From Deltaproteobacteria bacterium (GTDB lineage Bacteria; Desulfobacterota; DSM-4660; Desulfatiglandales; HGW-15), in contig DAOVAK010000013.1 of the NCBI GenBank assembly GCA_030671095.1, positions 1 to 16,973 of the forward strand: a stretch of DNA of 16,973 nt. Direction: 5' to 3'. Positions 8,430 to 16,417 of this stretch are shown piece after piece (within the stretch, counting starts at the first letter, position 1; every line of letters begins with the position of its first letter). A program made the position numbers and the translations under genes. The notes under the pieces are model-generated. The model worked only from the letters and a program-made list of their open reading frames with translations. It had not been told where the DNA came from and searched no databases.

Positions 8430-10982
8430 TTACATCCTCTTGAGGGGAAGTGCATACCGGCGTTTCTTATCGAACTGATACAGGGCGTTGGCAACGGCGG
8501 GGGCCGTGGGAACTGCACCGATTTCTCCGATGCCCTTGGCGCCGTAAGGCCCACAAGGGTCTTTCACTTCCACGCCTCTGACGATGATCTCGGGAACCGC
8601 CGAAGCATGTAAAAGCCCGAGGCGGGAAAACCTGGAAGATTTCAGATAGCCCTTGTCCAAGGGCAGTTCCTCGGTCAGCGCATAGCCAAGTCCCATCACC
8701 ACGGCCCCGTGGATCTGACCCTCAAACAAGGTGGGGTTTATGATCCTGCCAGCATCATGGGCCGCGTACACCTTATCCACTTCGCCGCGATCGTTTAACA
8801 CGACCACATGGGTGGCGTAACCATAGGCAAAATGGGTGACGGCCTCTCCCGGTTCTCCTGGCCTGGTGGTCCAGTCACATGACCACCTTCCCCGGTAGCA
8901 TCTCCCGGCGAGGTCCCGCAGTGATCGGGTCTTGAGGTCCTCCTTGAGCTGTCTGGCTCCCTCGATGACGGCATTGCCCAGAAGCACCGTGCCTCTGCTG
9001 GCGGTGGTCATGCCCGCCGGAGCAGAGTGCCGGGTGGAGACCTTCACCTCAATGATGTCCGGATCGCTGATCCCGGTTTCCTCACAAAGGATTTGCTGTG
9101 CCACGGTGTCGATACCCTGGCCCATTTCGGTCCATCCGTGATGCAGGACAACGTGGGTTTCGGACTTGATTTCGATTTTGACCTCGCAATCTTCCACGAT
9201 GCCGTTACCGATGCCGCAGTTCTTGAAGCCGCATGCCAGGCCGGCAAACTTGGCTCTGTAAAACTCGTCCTTTACGGCCTCCAGCGTGGCCCTGACCCCG
9301 ACCCCCTCGAGGAGTAACTGACCTGTGGCTGTCCGGCCACCATTGACAAGTGCGTTGTCGTAGCGGAACTGCCACCGGTCAAAACCCCCTTTTTCGCATA
9401 GTTCATCGACGGCACTTTCAAAGGCAAAGGTTACCTGGTTGACGCCGAACCCGCGCATGGCCCCGCAGGGAATGTTGTTGGTGTACACGGCCTTTGAGGC
9501 AATATCCACATGGGGCACGTGATAGGCGCCGGTGGCATGGCTGGCCGCCCGCCTCAGGACTTCTGCTCCCACGGACGCATAGGCCCCGGTGTCTCCGATG
9601 ATGCTGGCCTTCAGGGCGGTTAATTTCCCCCTTTCGTCACATCCCAATCGGTAGGTCATTTGAAAGGGGTGCCGCTTCGGATGCATCCGAAGTGACTCGG
9701 CCCGGTTCAGGCGCAGCTTGACCGGTCGCTTCAAATCATAGCTGAACAGGGCGGCGTGACCTTGAACCGTTAAATCCTCTTTCCCGCCGAACGCACCGCC
9801 GCTAGGTACCAGGGTCACATTGACCTTTTCCGTCGGAATGCCGAGAATGTCTGCAAGTTGTCGCTGATCTTCGTACACACCCTGGCTTTGCACGTAGACC
9901 TGAATGCCGTCCTCATTCCACGGCACGGCTAAGGCGGTTTCGGGTTCCAGGAATCCGTGCTCAACCCGCTGAGTTTTATAGGTTGCCTCCACAACGTAGG
10001 CGGATCCCTTGAGAACAGCCTCGGGATCATCGCCCCGGTGAACGTGACAGATCTCGAGGACGTTCCCTTTATCGTGGACCTTTATGGGACTGGTTTCCGC
10101 CGCCAACATATCGGTTATGGGCTCGAGCTCCTCATAGTCAACCACGATGAGGTCTATGGCATTTCGGGCAATGGTTTCGGTCTCGGCCACCAGACCGGCC
10201 AACACGTCGCCGATATATCGGGTGGTCTCCCCGTGCCGGATCATCGTGGGCCAGTCCTTGACGATCAGCCCACCCATGCGCTCCCCCGGGATATCATCGG
10301 CGGTAAAGACCCGGACAACGCCGGGAAGCTTTTCCGCCCGGGAAACGTCGATCTTTTTTACTCGAGCCCTCGGATAGTCAGTGAACTTGAGTGCTGCATA
10401 GAGCATGTTCTCATATCTCAAGTCGTCGACAAAATGACTGCTCCCAACGGCCCTTTCATAGGCGCCATACTTTGGTAGCCGCGCTCCTATCCTCCCCGGT
10501 TTTTCGAGCTTAATTTCCCGGTTTTTCCGCAACGCTTCGGCGGCAAACTGGATTGCTTCCACAATATTTACATATCCCGTGCAGCGGCACAGGTTATGCC
10601 GCAGGGCGTGAACGATTTCTTCTCGGTTCGGTTCCCGGTTATTCTCCAGCAATATCCTGGCCCTGGACATAAGGCCGGGGGTGCAGAATCCGCACTGGAC
10701 TGCTCCTTTTTTCACAAAGGCCAGACCGAGGATCCGGCGCACGCGTTCCTCGAATCCCTCAACGGTCACAATATTGGCGCCCCGAACCCTTTTCATGGGG
10801 GTAATGCAGGACAGGGTCGGTTTCCCATTCATCTCCAGCATGCACGCCCCGCAGGCTCCTTCACCGGAGCAACCGTCCTTTACCGACGTAACTCCCTCGT
10901 AATCTCTCAGATATGTCAGGAGAGATAGATTTTCATCCCCTTTGAAGGTTCTCTCTTCATCATTCAACAGGAATGTGATCAT
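8430..10982 (-). CDS. xdhD: Selenium-dependent xanthine dehydrogenase family hydroxylase (2Fe-2S plus Mo)
   Basis: This 850-residue protein fuses an N-terminal two-cluster FeS module to a Mo-binding module without an FAD domain, the architecture of the selenium-dependent xanthine dehydrogenase family (about 850 residues) and of E. coli XdhD. Cluster ligands are Cys38, Cys44, Cys47, Cys59 and Cys97, Cys100, Cys132, Cys134. The Mo module starts near residue 168. GGAFGGKE at 395-402 gives Glu402, LRRAASH gives Arg478 and AMRGFG gives Arg510 and Phe512; MGQG is at 620-623, and GIGE gives Glu820. The second substrate-stacking Phe (bovine 1009) seems absent by eye alignment. Selenium in this family is a labile Mo ligand, not selenocysteine, so no UGA is expected; its presence cannot be read from sequence and the maturation genes are not in the window. 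ATG 10982 has AGGA 9 bases upstream. ssnA follows after 2 bp. Confidence 0.92.
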   Translation of the reverse strand: MITFLLNDEERTFKGDENLSLLTYLRDYEGVTSVKDGCSGEGACGACMLEMNGKPTLSCITPMKRVRGANIVTVEGFEERVRRILGLAFVKKGAVQCGFCTPGLMSRARILLENNREPNREEIVHALRHNLCRCTGYVNIVEAIQFAAEALRKNREIKLEKPGRIGARLPKYGAYERAVGSSHFVDDLRYENMLYAALKFTDYPRARVKKIDVSRAEKLPGVVRVFTADDIPGERMGGLIVKDWPTMIRHGETTRYIGDVLAGLVAETETIARNAIDLIVVDYEELEPITDMLAAETSPIKVHDKGNVLEICHVHRGDDPEAVLKGSAYVVEATYKTQRVEHGFLEPETALAVPWNEDGIQVYVQSQGVYEDQRQLADILGIPTEKVNVTLVPSGGAFGGKEDLTVQGHAALFSYDLKRPVKLRLNRAESLRMHPKRHPFQMTYRLGCDERGKLTALKASIIGDTGAYASVGAEVLRRAASHATGAYHVPHVDIASKAVYTNNIPCGAMRGFGVNQVTFAFESAVDELCEKGGFDRWQFRYDNALVNGGRTATGQLLLEGVGVRATLEAVKDEFYRAKFAGLACGFKNCGIGNGIVEDCEVKIEIKSETHVVLHHGWTEMGQGIDTVAQQILCEETGISDPDIIEVKVSTRHSAPAGMTTASRGTVLLGNAVIEGARQLKEDLKTRSLRDLAGRCYRGRWSCDWTTRPGEPGEAVTHFAYGYATHVVVLNDRGEVDKVYAAHDAGRIINPTLFEGQIHGAVVMGLGYALTEELPLDKGYLKSSRFSRLGLLHASAVPEIIVRGVEVKDPCGPYGAKGIGEIGAVPTAPAVANALYQFDKKRRYALPLKRM

Positions 10983-11265
10983 GACGAATTATCCTGCGGT
11001 AAATGAGGTGTCGCTTTCTTCTAGAACGGGTTCTATCAAACGCCAGGGACAGGAAAATTCCTTAGCTTTTTTAAAGAAGATCCCTCTAGGCTTGTACGAT
11101 ACCACGGGCTTGAAGCTCATGATGTTTTTAGCATTCCAAGGCCTTCGCCAGCCCTTTAATATACCTGTTTCTCTTGCGTAATGCGAAATATTCAAGAATC
11201 GATTATTGCCTTAGCTTCGCAGCATAGTGATGAGCATCTGTTTTGTTTCAAGGCCCAATCGTGCC
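10983..11265. other. 283-bp gap between ygeY and the Mo hydroxylase gene
   Basis: No recognisable gene is present. A minus-strand frame at 10989-11195 (68 codons from a TTG, or about 43 from its internal ATG) ends 6 bp before the hydroxylase start. It has no family resemblance that I know and no clear ribosome-binding site, so I do not call it. A TATATT hexamer on the minus strand at 11158-11163, with a poor TTCGCA 18 bases upstream, is the best promoter candidate for the hydroxylase-ssnA pair. Palindromic AAGGCCTT and AATCGATT also occur here. Confidence 0.4.
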
Positions 11266-12477
11266 TCAGCGACAAAAATCGTTCACATAAATCAGGGGGA
11301 TGATCGTATACATGGCGGCTGCCTTCACCAACTCGCTCTTCCAGGTCTTTTCATTCGGTGCATGGGCCTGATCTTCATGCCCCGGACCGAATCCGACGCA
11401 GGGGATACCGAATGTGCCCATAATGGATACGCCGTTGGTGGAAAAGGTCCACTTGTCAACAACCGGATCTTCTATGAAGAGTCCCTTGTGTGCCCTGACC
11501 AGCGTCTGGCATACGGTATGACCCTCTTCAAGAACCCAGGCGGGGAAATAGGCCTTGGACGGGAACGCTAAACCGGTATAGGGGGACTCCGAATACTCAT
11601 ACACGTACACCTGAGCCCCGGACGCCGTTACCGACGGCAGATCTCTGATCTGTTGCAAGGAGTTTTCTTCGGTTTCCCCTGCGGTGAGACGCCGATCGAT
11701 AGAGATCGTGCAGCCATCGGCCACCGCACACCGGGAGGGAGAACTCGAAGATATCTCCGAAACCGTCAAGGACCCCTTACCCAGGAAGTCGTCGGTTTTG
11801 AGGTTTCCATGGAGCGCCTGCAGCTCCATCAAGACCGGCGCCATTTTGAATATGGCATTGTCACCTCTTTCCGGCGCCGAACCGTGGCAGCTGACGCCGC
11901 TGGTGGACACCCTGATCTCCATTCTCCCTCTCTGACCCCTGTGAATGCGGCATGAGGTCGGTTCGGTGGAAACGACGAATTCAGGTTTGATCTTTCGCTC
12001 CCGGATTATGTACTGCCAACAAAGTCCCTCACAGTCTTCTTCATGTACTGTGCCCGTAACCAGCAACGTATAGTCATCCTCTAGTTTCAAGGCCTTGATC
12101 ATTTTCCCGGCATATACCAGGGCGGCCATGCCCCCTTTCTGGTCGCTGGCGCCCCTGCCGACAATGATCTCATCATCTTCGGAGCCCTCATAGGGGTCAT
12201 ATTCCCAAAGCCCCCGATTCCCCACGCCCACCGTATCGACATGGGCATCCATGGCTATGAGATGCCGGCCGTTACCCAGATATCCCAGAAGATTACCCAT
12301 GGGATCAACTTCCACCCGGTCAAATCCCACATCCAGCATCTCCTGCTCTATTCTTCTTATGACTTTTTCTTCCTGACCACTCTCACTGGGAATGGCGATC
12401 ATGTCTCTCAGAAACTTCGACATGGCAGGTCTGTATTCTTCCGCCTTCTCAAGAATGTCGGTAAATTCGGCTTTCAT
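11266..12477 (-). CDS. ygeY: YgeY-type M20 family metallohydrolase
   Basis: From ATG 12477 the protein has 403 residues, exactly the length of E. coli YgeY. The frame can be extended 16 codons to a TTG at 12525, but ATG 12477 has an AAAGGGGGC ribosome-binding site and gives the family N-terminus. M20 di-zinc ligands and catalytic residues are seen: His79 and Asp81 (DAHVDTVG), Asp112 (GASDQKGG), Glu146 and Glu147 (VHEED), a Glu in STEPTS and a late His in GHEDQAHAP. Family members cleave amide or carbamoyl bonds of N-acyl amino acids and small peptides. Next to YgeW and SsnA it is likely to hydrolyse a ureido or amide intermediate of purine breakdown, which is inference. It is cytosolic, with no signal peptide. 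It lies 120 bp after the PLP-enzyme gene and 283 bp before the next gene. Confidence 0.92.
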   Translation of the reverse strand: MKAEFTDILEKAEEYRPAMSKFLRDMIAIPSESGQEEKVIRRIEQEMLDVGFDRVEVDPMGNLLGYLGNGRHLIAMDAHVDTVGVGNRGLWEYDPYEGSEDDEIIVGRGASDQKGGMAALVYAGKMIKALKLEDDYTLLVTGTVHEEDCEGLCWQYIIRERKIKPEFVVSTEPTSCRIHRGQRGRMEIRVSTSGVSCHGSAPERGDNAIFKMAPVLMELQALHGNLKTDDFLGKGSLTVSEISSSSPSRCAVADGCTISIDRRLTAGETEENSLQQIRDLPSVTASGAQVYVYEYSESPYTGLAFPSKAYFPAWVLEEGHTVCQTLVRAHKGLFIEDPVVDKWTFSTNGVSIMGTFGIPCVGFGPGHEDQAHAPNEKTWKSELVKAAAMYTIIPLIYVNDFCR

Positions 12478-12597
12478 TAACCGTGCCCCCTTTGATCCCC
12501 GACTGTCGGGAACGCTTTTCCCCAAGGATATCTGACTGTTAACCTTAGTGCTCGTTTGACAATTTTTCGGTCTGACGGTTTCTCATATGGATTCTGG
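12478..12597. other. Gap before ygeY with a short inverted repeat
   Basis: The 120-bp leader of ygeY holds a compact palindrome, CCCGACTGTCGGG, at about 12498-12510, roughly 20 bases upstream of the ygeY start. Its 5-bp stem with a 3-base loop is too short for a confident terminator. No convincing promoter is seen. Translation from the TTG at 12525 would run through the palindrome, another reason to prefer ATG 12477. Confidence 0.3.
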
Positions 12598-14067
12598 TTA
12601 AAGCCTCTTTAACACGCCCGCTTTAGCGTTAAACGCCTCTATTAACCCGTCCAACTCCTCAATACAACCGGCAATTCCCATCCAGTAATCGTCATTGTAC
12701 CACTGCTCCCGGATTTCTTCGTAGGTTTTGCCTTGCTGCTCAACCCAGGTGTAATACTTGAGATTGTGGATGCGTTTGCGACCGTAGTAGGTCAGTTCCT
12801 CCATATGATCGATGGAAAGGCCCTGCAGGTGCTGGCCGAAAACGGTGGCGGCATCCTTTGCCGTGAACTCGCCGCGCCCCTCCGTCAGCTCGCGCAGCCT
12901 GCTGCCGTACATCTCCATGGAGTCCGTCAACACGGTCATGACTATATCGTTTTCGCCCAATTCATAATACTTGGCAAATTTAATGGCACTGACGAGATTG
13001 GCTGCACCTGAAATCCCGATCAGGTCCAAGCGTTGAACCAGGTGTTCCGGAACACCTCTTTCAAGCAGGTATCGCCTGCCGGCCGGCTCATTGAAGAGGC
13101 GGATGAGGCTCATTGGGGTTTCGTCATCGACGCCGACTATCATGTCGGTGTTCTTGACGTTGTGTATCCATGGCACGTGTTTATCACCGATCCCCTCGAT
13201 ACGATGCTCACCGAACCCGTTCTGGAGCAATGTGGGGCATTGCAGGGCCTCGCTGGCAACGATTTTGCTCATTGGGAATCGTTGTTTCAGGTAATCGCCG
13301 GCAGCAACGGTGCCGGCGGAACCGGTGGTGCAGACAAGACCCCGATATGTGCCTTTGGGACCCCTCATGGTCTCCAGAACTTCCATCATGGCCGGCCCCG
13401 TGATCTCATAGTGCCACAGGTAGTTTCCGAATTCTTCAAACTGGTTGAAGATGACCAAATCCGCACCGGATTCGCGTAACTCCCGGCATTTATCGAAGAT
13501 TTCCTTGACGTTGCTTTCCGACCCGGGTGTCTTGATAATTTCGCCGGCAACGGTAGCGAGCCAGTCAAACCGCTCCTGACTCATTCCTTCGGGAAGAATG
13601 GCGATGGTATCGCATGCCAGAAGCGTTGCGTCGTAAGCGCCGCCACGGCAAAAGTTGCCCGTAGAAGGCCAGACAGCTTTCTGGCGGGTGGGATCAAATT
13701 GCCCTGTCACCAGTCGGGGGACAAGGCACCCAAAGGCCGCGCCTACTTTATGTGAGCCGGTTGGAAACCATTTGCCCACGATAGCAACGATACGGGCATC
13801 AACACCTGTGAGCGCTTTCGGGAATTCAATGAAATCAATGCCCCCAAAACCGCCACCGTGATCAACCGGTTCATTATGCCATGTGATCCGGAATAGATTG
13901 AGGGGATGAATGTCCCAGAGGCCTATGCTCTTCAATTGTGCGACAATCTTTGGCGGGATCAGGCCCGGGTCTCTCTGTTGTTTGAAGGTGGGAATAACGA
14001 TGTTTCTCTCTCTCGCACGCTTTATGGTCCTTTCGAGGGATTCGGGATAAACGGTCAGGTCGATCAC
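12598..14067 (-). CDS. Fold-type II PLP-dependent enzyme (PLP-dependent protein beta-subunit family)
   Basis: This 489-residue protein has the features of the tryptophan-synthase-beta/cysteine-synthase superfamily. The likely Schiff-base lysine is Lys107 in PTGSHKVGAAF, the carboxylate-binding loop is STGNF at 135-139, and the glycine-rich phosphate loop is TTGSAGT at 247-253. It is longer than cysteine synthase (about 310) and carries a C-terminal helical extension (about 400-489) rich in Tyr and Trp (YYGRKRIHNLKYYTW). It belongs to a group usually annotated only as a PLP-dependent protein subunit beta; its reaction is unknown to me. It does not resemble diaminopropionate ammonia-lyase (YgeX) outside the cofactor motifs. 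The start is GTG 14067 with AAGGAGAAG upstream. Coding-like but frame-broken sequence precedes it, so the true N-terminus may have been longer. It probably acts on an amino acid released in purine breakdown. Confidence 0.85.
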   Translation of the reverse strand: MIDLTVYPESLERTIKRARERNIVIPTFKQQRDPGLIPPKIVAQLKSIGLWDIHPLNLFRITWHNEPVDHGGGFGGIDFIEFPKALTGVDARIVAIVGKWFPTGSHKVGAAFGCLVPRLVTGQFDPTRQKAVWPSTGNFCRGGAYDATLLACDTIAILPEGMSQERFDWLATVAGEIIKTPGSESNVKEIFDKCRELRESGADLVIFNQFEEFGNYLWHYEITGPAMMEVLETMRGPKGTYRGLVCTTGSAGTVAAGDYLKQRFPMSKIVASEALQCPTLLQNGFGEHRIEGIGDKHVPWIHNVKNTDMIVGVDDETPMSLIRLFNEPAGRRYLLERGVPEHLVQRLDLIGISGAANLVSAIKFAKYYELGENDIVMTVLTDSMEMYGSRLRELTEGRGEFTAKDAATVFGQHLQGLSIDHMEELTYYGRKRIHNLKYYTWVEQQGKTYEEIREQWYNDDYWMGIAGCIEELDGLIEAFNAKAGVLKRL

Positions 14068-14232
14068 GGTCTGCTTCTCCTTATTCTGTTGTCGGATCTC
14101 CTTATCGACGTCCAGAGAATAGGGCTTTCATTTTCCTCTGTTGAGATTACAACCCCTTTACGTCTCTCGAATTCTTTAGAGGCCTGCTGCAGGTTCCAGA
14201 TATTCTTCTCATTGGCCCACCACGGCGTTCAT
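14068..14232 (-). pseudogene. Coding-like, frame-broken leader of the PLP-enzyme gene
   Basis: An ATG at 14232 has a strong ribosome-binding site (AGAGGA, 7-base spacing) and lies in the same frame as the downstream GTG 14067, but meets a stop after 7 codons. From about 14220 the +1 frame reads as plausible protein (WANEKNIWNLQQASKEF, then ERRKGVVISTEENES) until about 14125. The original frame then reads KPYSLDVDKEIRQQNKEKQT straight into the annotated start. Two compensating single-base shifts would therefore extend the enzyme by about 55 residues. This may be a decayed N-terminal extension, a degraded small gene or sequencing error. Confidence 0.35.
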
Positions 14233-14299
14233 CTCCGGTTCCTCTGGGTGGTGAATAAAGGTTTTCAATCTTCAAACCTGTTCTATGACCGATGAGAAT

Positions 14300-15613
14300 T
14301 CATTTCGGAGAAGAATGGCTTGTGTTCGATTGCATGAAAACCTCATTTCGGTCAATTTTCAGGCTAGAAATCATTTGCTTGAGATCATCCAGGTTTGGAG
14401 CAACGAGATACGGCCGTACGCCCCCCACGTCAACAGATTTCATGGCGCTGGCAATGTCCTTCAGCCCATTTCCCGTGCTCAGGACAACGACTTCTTCAGT
14501 CGCGAAGACCAACCCCCGATTTGCCGCCAAGGCCAGGCCTGCATAGGCCGCAGCGGCTGCAGGTTCGGCAAAGACCCCGATGCCGCGGGCCAAAGCAGGG
14601 ATAGCCGCCAAGATTTCTTTGTCCGTGACACGGATGAAAGCACCGTCGGTTTCATTCACGGCAGCCAGGGCCTTAATGCGATCTCGGGGCAGCCCTGCGC
14701 TGATACTGTCGGCAATCGTATGGGGATGAATGGCGGGCTTTGTGAGGATATTCTCGCCGTTTTTCCATGCCTGGTACATATAGTCGCTTCCCTGCGCCTG
14801 GATGCCCATCAGCTTGGGCATCTTATCGATCCAGCCGAGGGAAAACAGGTCTTTCAGGCCCTTGTGCAACCCTCCGATAATACAACCGTCACCTACACTA
14901 ACAAAGATGCGATCCGGGGCGCGCCAACCCAGCTGCTCGCATATTTCATAGGCGGCAGTTTTCTTACCTTCTGTCATATAAGGATTATATCCGGTGTTGC
15001 GATTGTACCAGCCATATTCCTTAGAGGCCTGCAGGCAGAGCTCAAAGGCATCGCTATACGTCCCTTTGATCAGAAAGACAATGGACCCGAAGACCAAGAG
15101 TTGGGCAATTTTCGCCTCTGGGGCGCTTTCAGGCACAAATATGACATTGGGCTGTTGGATGGACGCGCAGAGACCACTCAGTGCGGCCGCAGCGTTGCCG
15201 GTGCTTGCGGTGGTGATCACCTCGGCCCGTTTTTCACGCCCCTTCACCAGGGCGACGGCGCTTGCCCGATCTTTGAATGAACCCGTCGGCTGACAGCCCT
15301 CGTCTTTCACCCATACCTTTTTCAATCCCAGCCCGGCCGCCAGTTTCGGGGCTTTGTAAAGGGGCGTCCACCCAACCGCGAGCGGAGTTGTGGGCGTATC
15401 CGGCTCTACAGGCAACATGGGTTTATAGCGCCAGATGGTCAAGTCGTCCGAATGGAGGAGGTCTTCCTTGCTGATGCGCCGCCTTATGAGATCGTAATCA
15501 TAGTGCACGTCCAAAATGCCTTCATTGCCGTGATCCGGGCACACATAGGTCACCTCTTCCGGACTATAGATCTTGCCGCATATGAGGCATTTTAGACTAA
15601 GGACGTTTTCCAT
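14300..15613 (-). CDS. Threonine-synthase-like PLP enzyme with N-terminal zinc ribbon
   Basis: This 437-residue protein has the threonine synthase (ThrC) fold-type II architecture. A probable zinc ribbon comes first: Cys9, Cys12, Cys25 and His28. Then come Lys114 in PTGSFKDRA as the PLP lysine, STGN at 137-140 and the glycine-rich GDGCIIGG at 241-248, with LSTGNGLKD near the C-terminus. Genuine threonine synthase would sit with hom and thrB; here the neighbours are purine-catabolic, so a related beta- or gamma-elimination on a diamino or hydroxy amino acid is more likely (inference). The ATG at 15613 has only a poor ribosome-binding site. It is the first gene of the cluster in this window and starts about 150 bases after a truncated group II intron, so its original promoter may have been lost or moved. 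The second PLP gene follows after 232 bp. Confidence 0.87.
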   Translation of the reverse strand: MENVLSLKCLICGKIYSPEEVTYVCPDHGNEGILDVHYDYDLIRRRISKEDLLHSDDLTIWRYKPMLPVEPDTPTTPLAVGWTPLYKAPKLAAGLGLKKVWVKDEGCQPTGSFKDRASAVALVKGREKRAEVITTASTGNAAAALSGLCASIQQPNVIFVPESAPEAKIAQLLVFGSIVFLIKGTYSDAFELCLQASKEYGWYNRNTGYNPYMTEGKKTAAYEICEQLGWRAPDRIFVSVGDGCIIGGLHKGLKDLFSLGWIDKMPKLMGIQAQGSDYMYQAWKNGENILTKPAIHPHTIADSISAGLPRDRIKALAAVNETDGAFIRVTDKEILAAIPALARGIGVFAEPAAAAAYAGLALAANRGLVFATEEVVVLSTGNGLKDIASAMKSVDVGGVRPYLVAPNLDDLKQMISSLKIDRNEVFMQSNTSHSSPK

Positions 15614-15764
15614 TTATTTATTTTGAAGGATTGTGTTCTCAACGACTCAAATTCCTCGAATAATTGTTCTTGCCATCCAGAGGATATCAAAACTTGAGGG
15701 GTAGAGTCAAAATCTTTAAGAATCCCGGAAAGTTTCCTATGCTACCGAAGGCTGGCCCCCCGCC
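15614..15764. other. Region between the intron fragment and the first cluster gene
   Basis: This roughly 150-bp stretch should hold the start signals of the PLP genes. A minus-strand TTGATA (5 of 6 to the -35 consensus) lies at about 15684-15689, with AT-rich sequence (CAATTATTC) about 18 bases later as a poor -10. No terminator is evident. A short minus-strand frame crosses the intron junction and ends near 15691 (reading GGGPAFGSIGNFPGF); it may be the tail of a lost gene or chance. Confidence 0.35.
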
Positions 15765-16417
15765 CATAACCACTTCTTTATCAAACGGAGTATCCGTAGG
15801 TCTCCCACACGATGTTCCAGAAACTTCAACAGCCATTCGTGATCCAATTCACCAAAGAAGTTTCGGACATCCGCATCCAAAATCCAGTTCACCTTCCTCC
15901 GGGTTATCCCCACCCAGATCGCATCCAGCGCATTATGCACACTGCGTCCCGGGCGAAAGCCATAACTGAAACCAAGAAACTCCTCCTCGTAAATCTGCAT
16001 TAGCAGTTGGACCACCGCATGCTGGACTATCTTGTCTTCCAATGCGGCAATACCAATCGGACGCTGTTTTCCATCGTCCTTCGGTACGTAGGTCCTCTTG
16101 GAGGGTTTGGCTCGGTAGCGGCCATTGTGAACACGGGCATGCAGGTCGGCTAATCGGCTTTCCACTCCATTGCCATATTCCGCCCATGTCACATCGTCCA
16201 CACCGGGTGCGGCTTTCGGGTTTAACTTTCGGTACGACTCCCTCAACAGGTCCACCGTAATGTGGTGGAACAGTGAGGTAAACTGGATTTGTGAGTCCCT
16301 TCTCGCTGCCTCTCGTACCCGTTCAAACCCGCTTAACAGGTCTTTTGGCTCAACGTAGGTCTCTCCACTTGGCCGTATCCGGGATTTCTCCTTTCGTGCC
16401 CGTTTAGTGTTCTCCAT
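15737..16417 (-). pseudogene. ltrA: Group II intron reverse transcriptase/maturase, 3'-truncated
   Basis: The frame encodes 226 residues, whereas complete intron-encoded proteins of this type have about 420-480. Present are the N-terminal RT0 block (LNPKAAPGVDDVTWAEY), RT1-2 (KRTYVPKDDGKQRPIGI), RT2a (YEEEFLGFSYGFRPGRS) and RT3 with the first catalytic aspartate (ILDADVRNFF). Family resemblance ends at KKWLWAG; the last few residues (GQPSVA) are unrelated and a stop follows. The YADD motif, the thumb/maturase domain and any HNH endonuclease are missing, so it cannot be active. The start ATG 16417 has GGAGG 6 bases upstream, as is usual for this intron type. Truncation was probably by deletion or recombination at about 15764. 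Confidence 0.9.

Noticed and set aside
11266..12525. Longer YgeY starting at TTG 12525
   Set aside because: The 16 extra residues are unlike the family, the codon is a weak start, and ATG 12477 has a strong ribosome-binding site and gives exactly 403 residues.
14300..14302. Possible UGA read-through (selenocysteine) at the end of the threonine-synthase-like gene, since about 50 further codons are open
   Set aside because: The protein already has full family length, the downstream residues look random, and no selenocysteine insertion hairpin is obvious; an open run of this length is expected fairly often by chance.
14285..15280. 331-codon open frame on the plus strand
   Set aside because: It is antisense to the threonine-synthase-like gene, which has complete catalytic motifs; the plus-strand translation has no family character.
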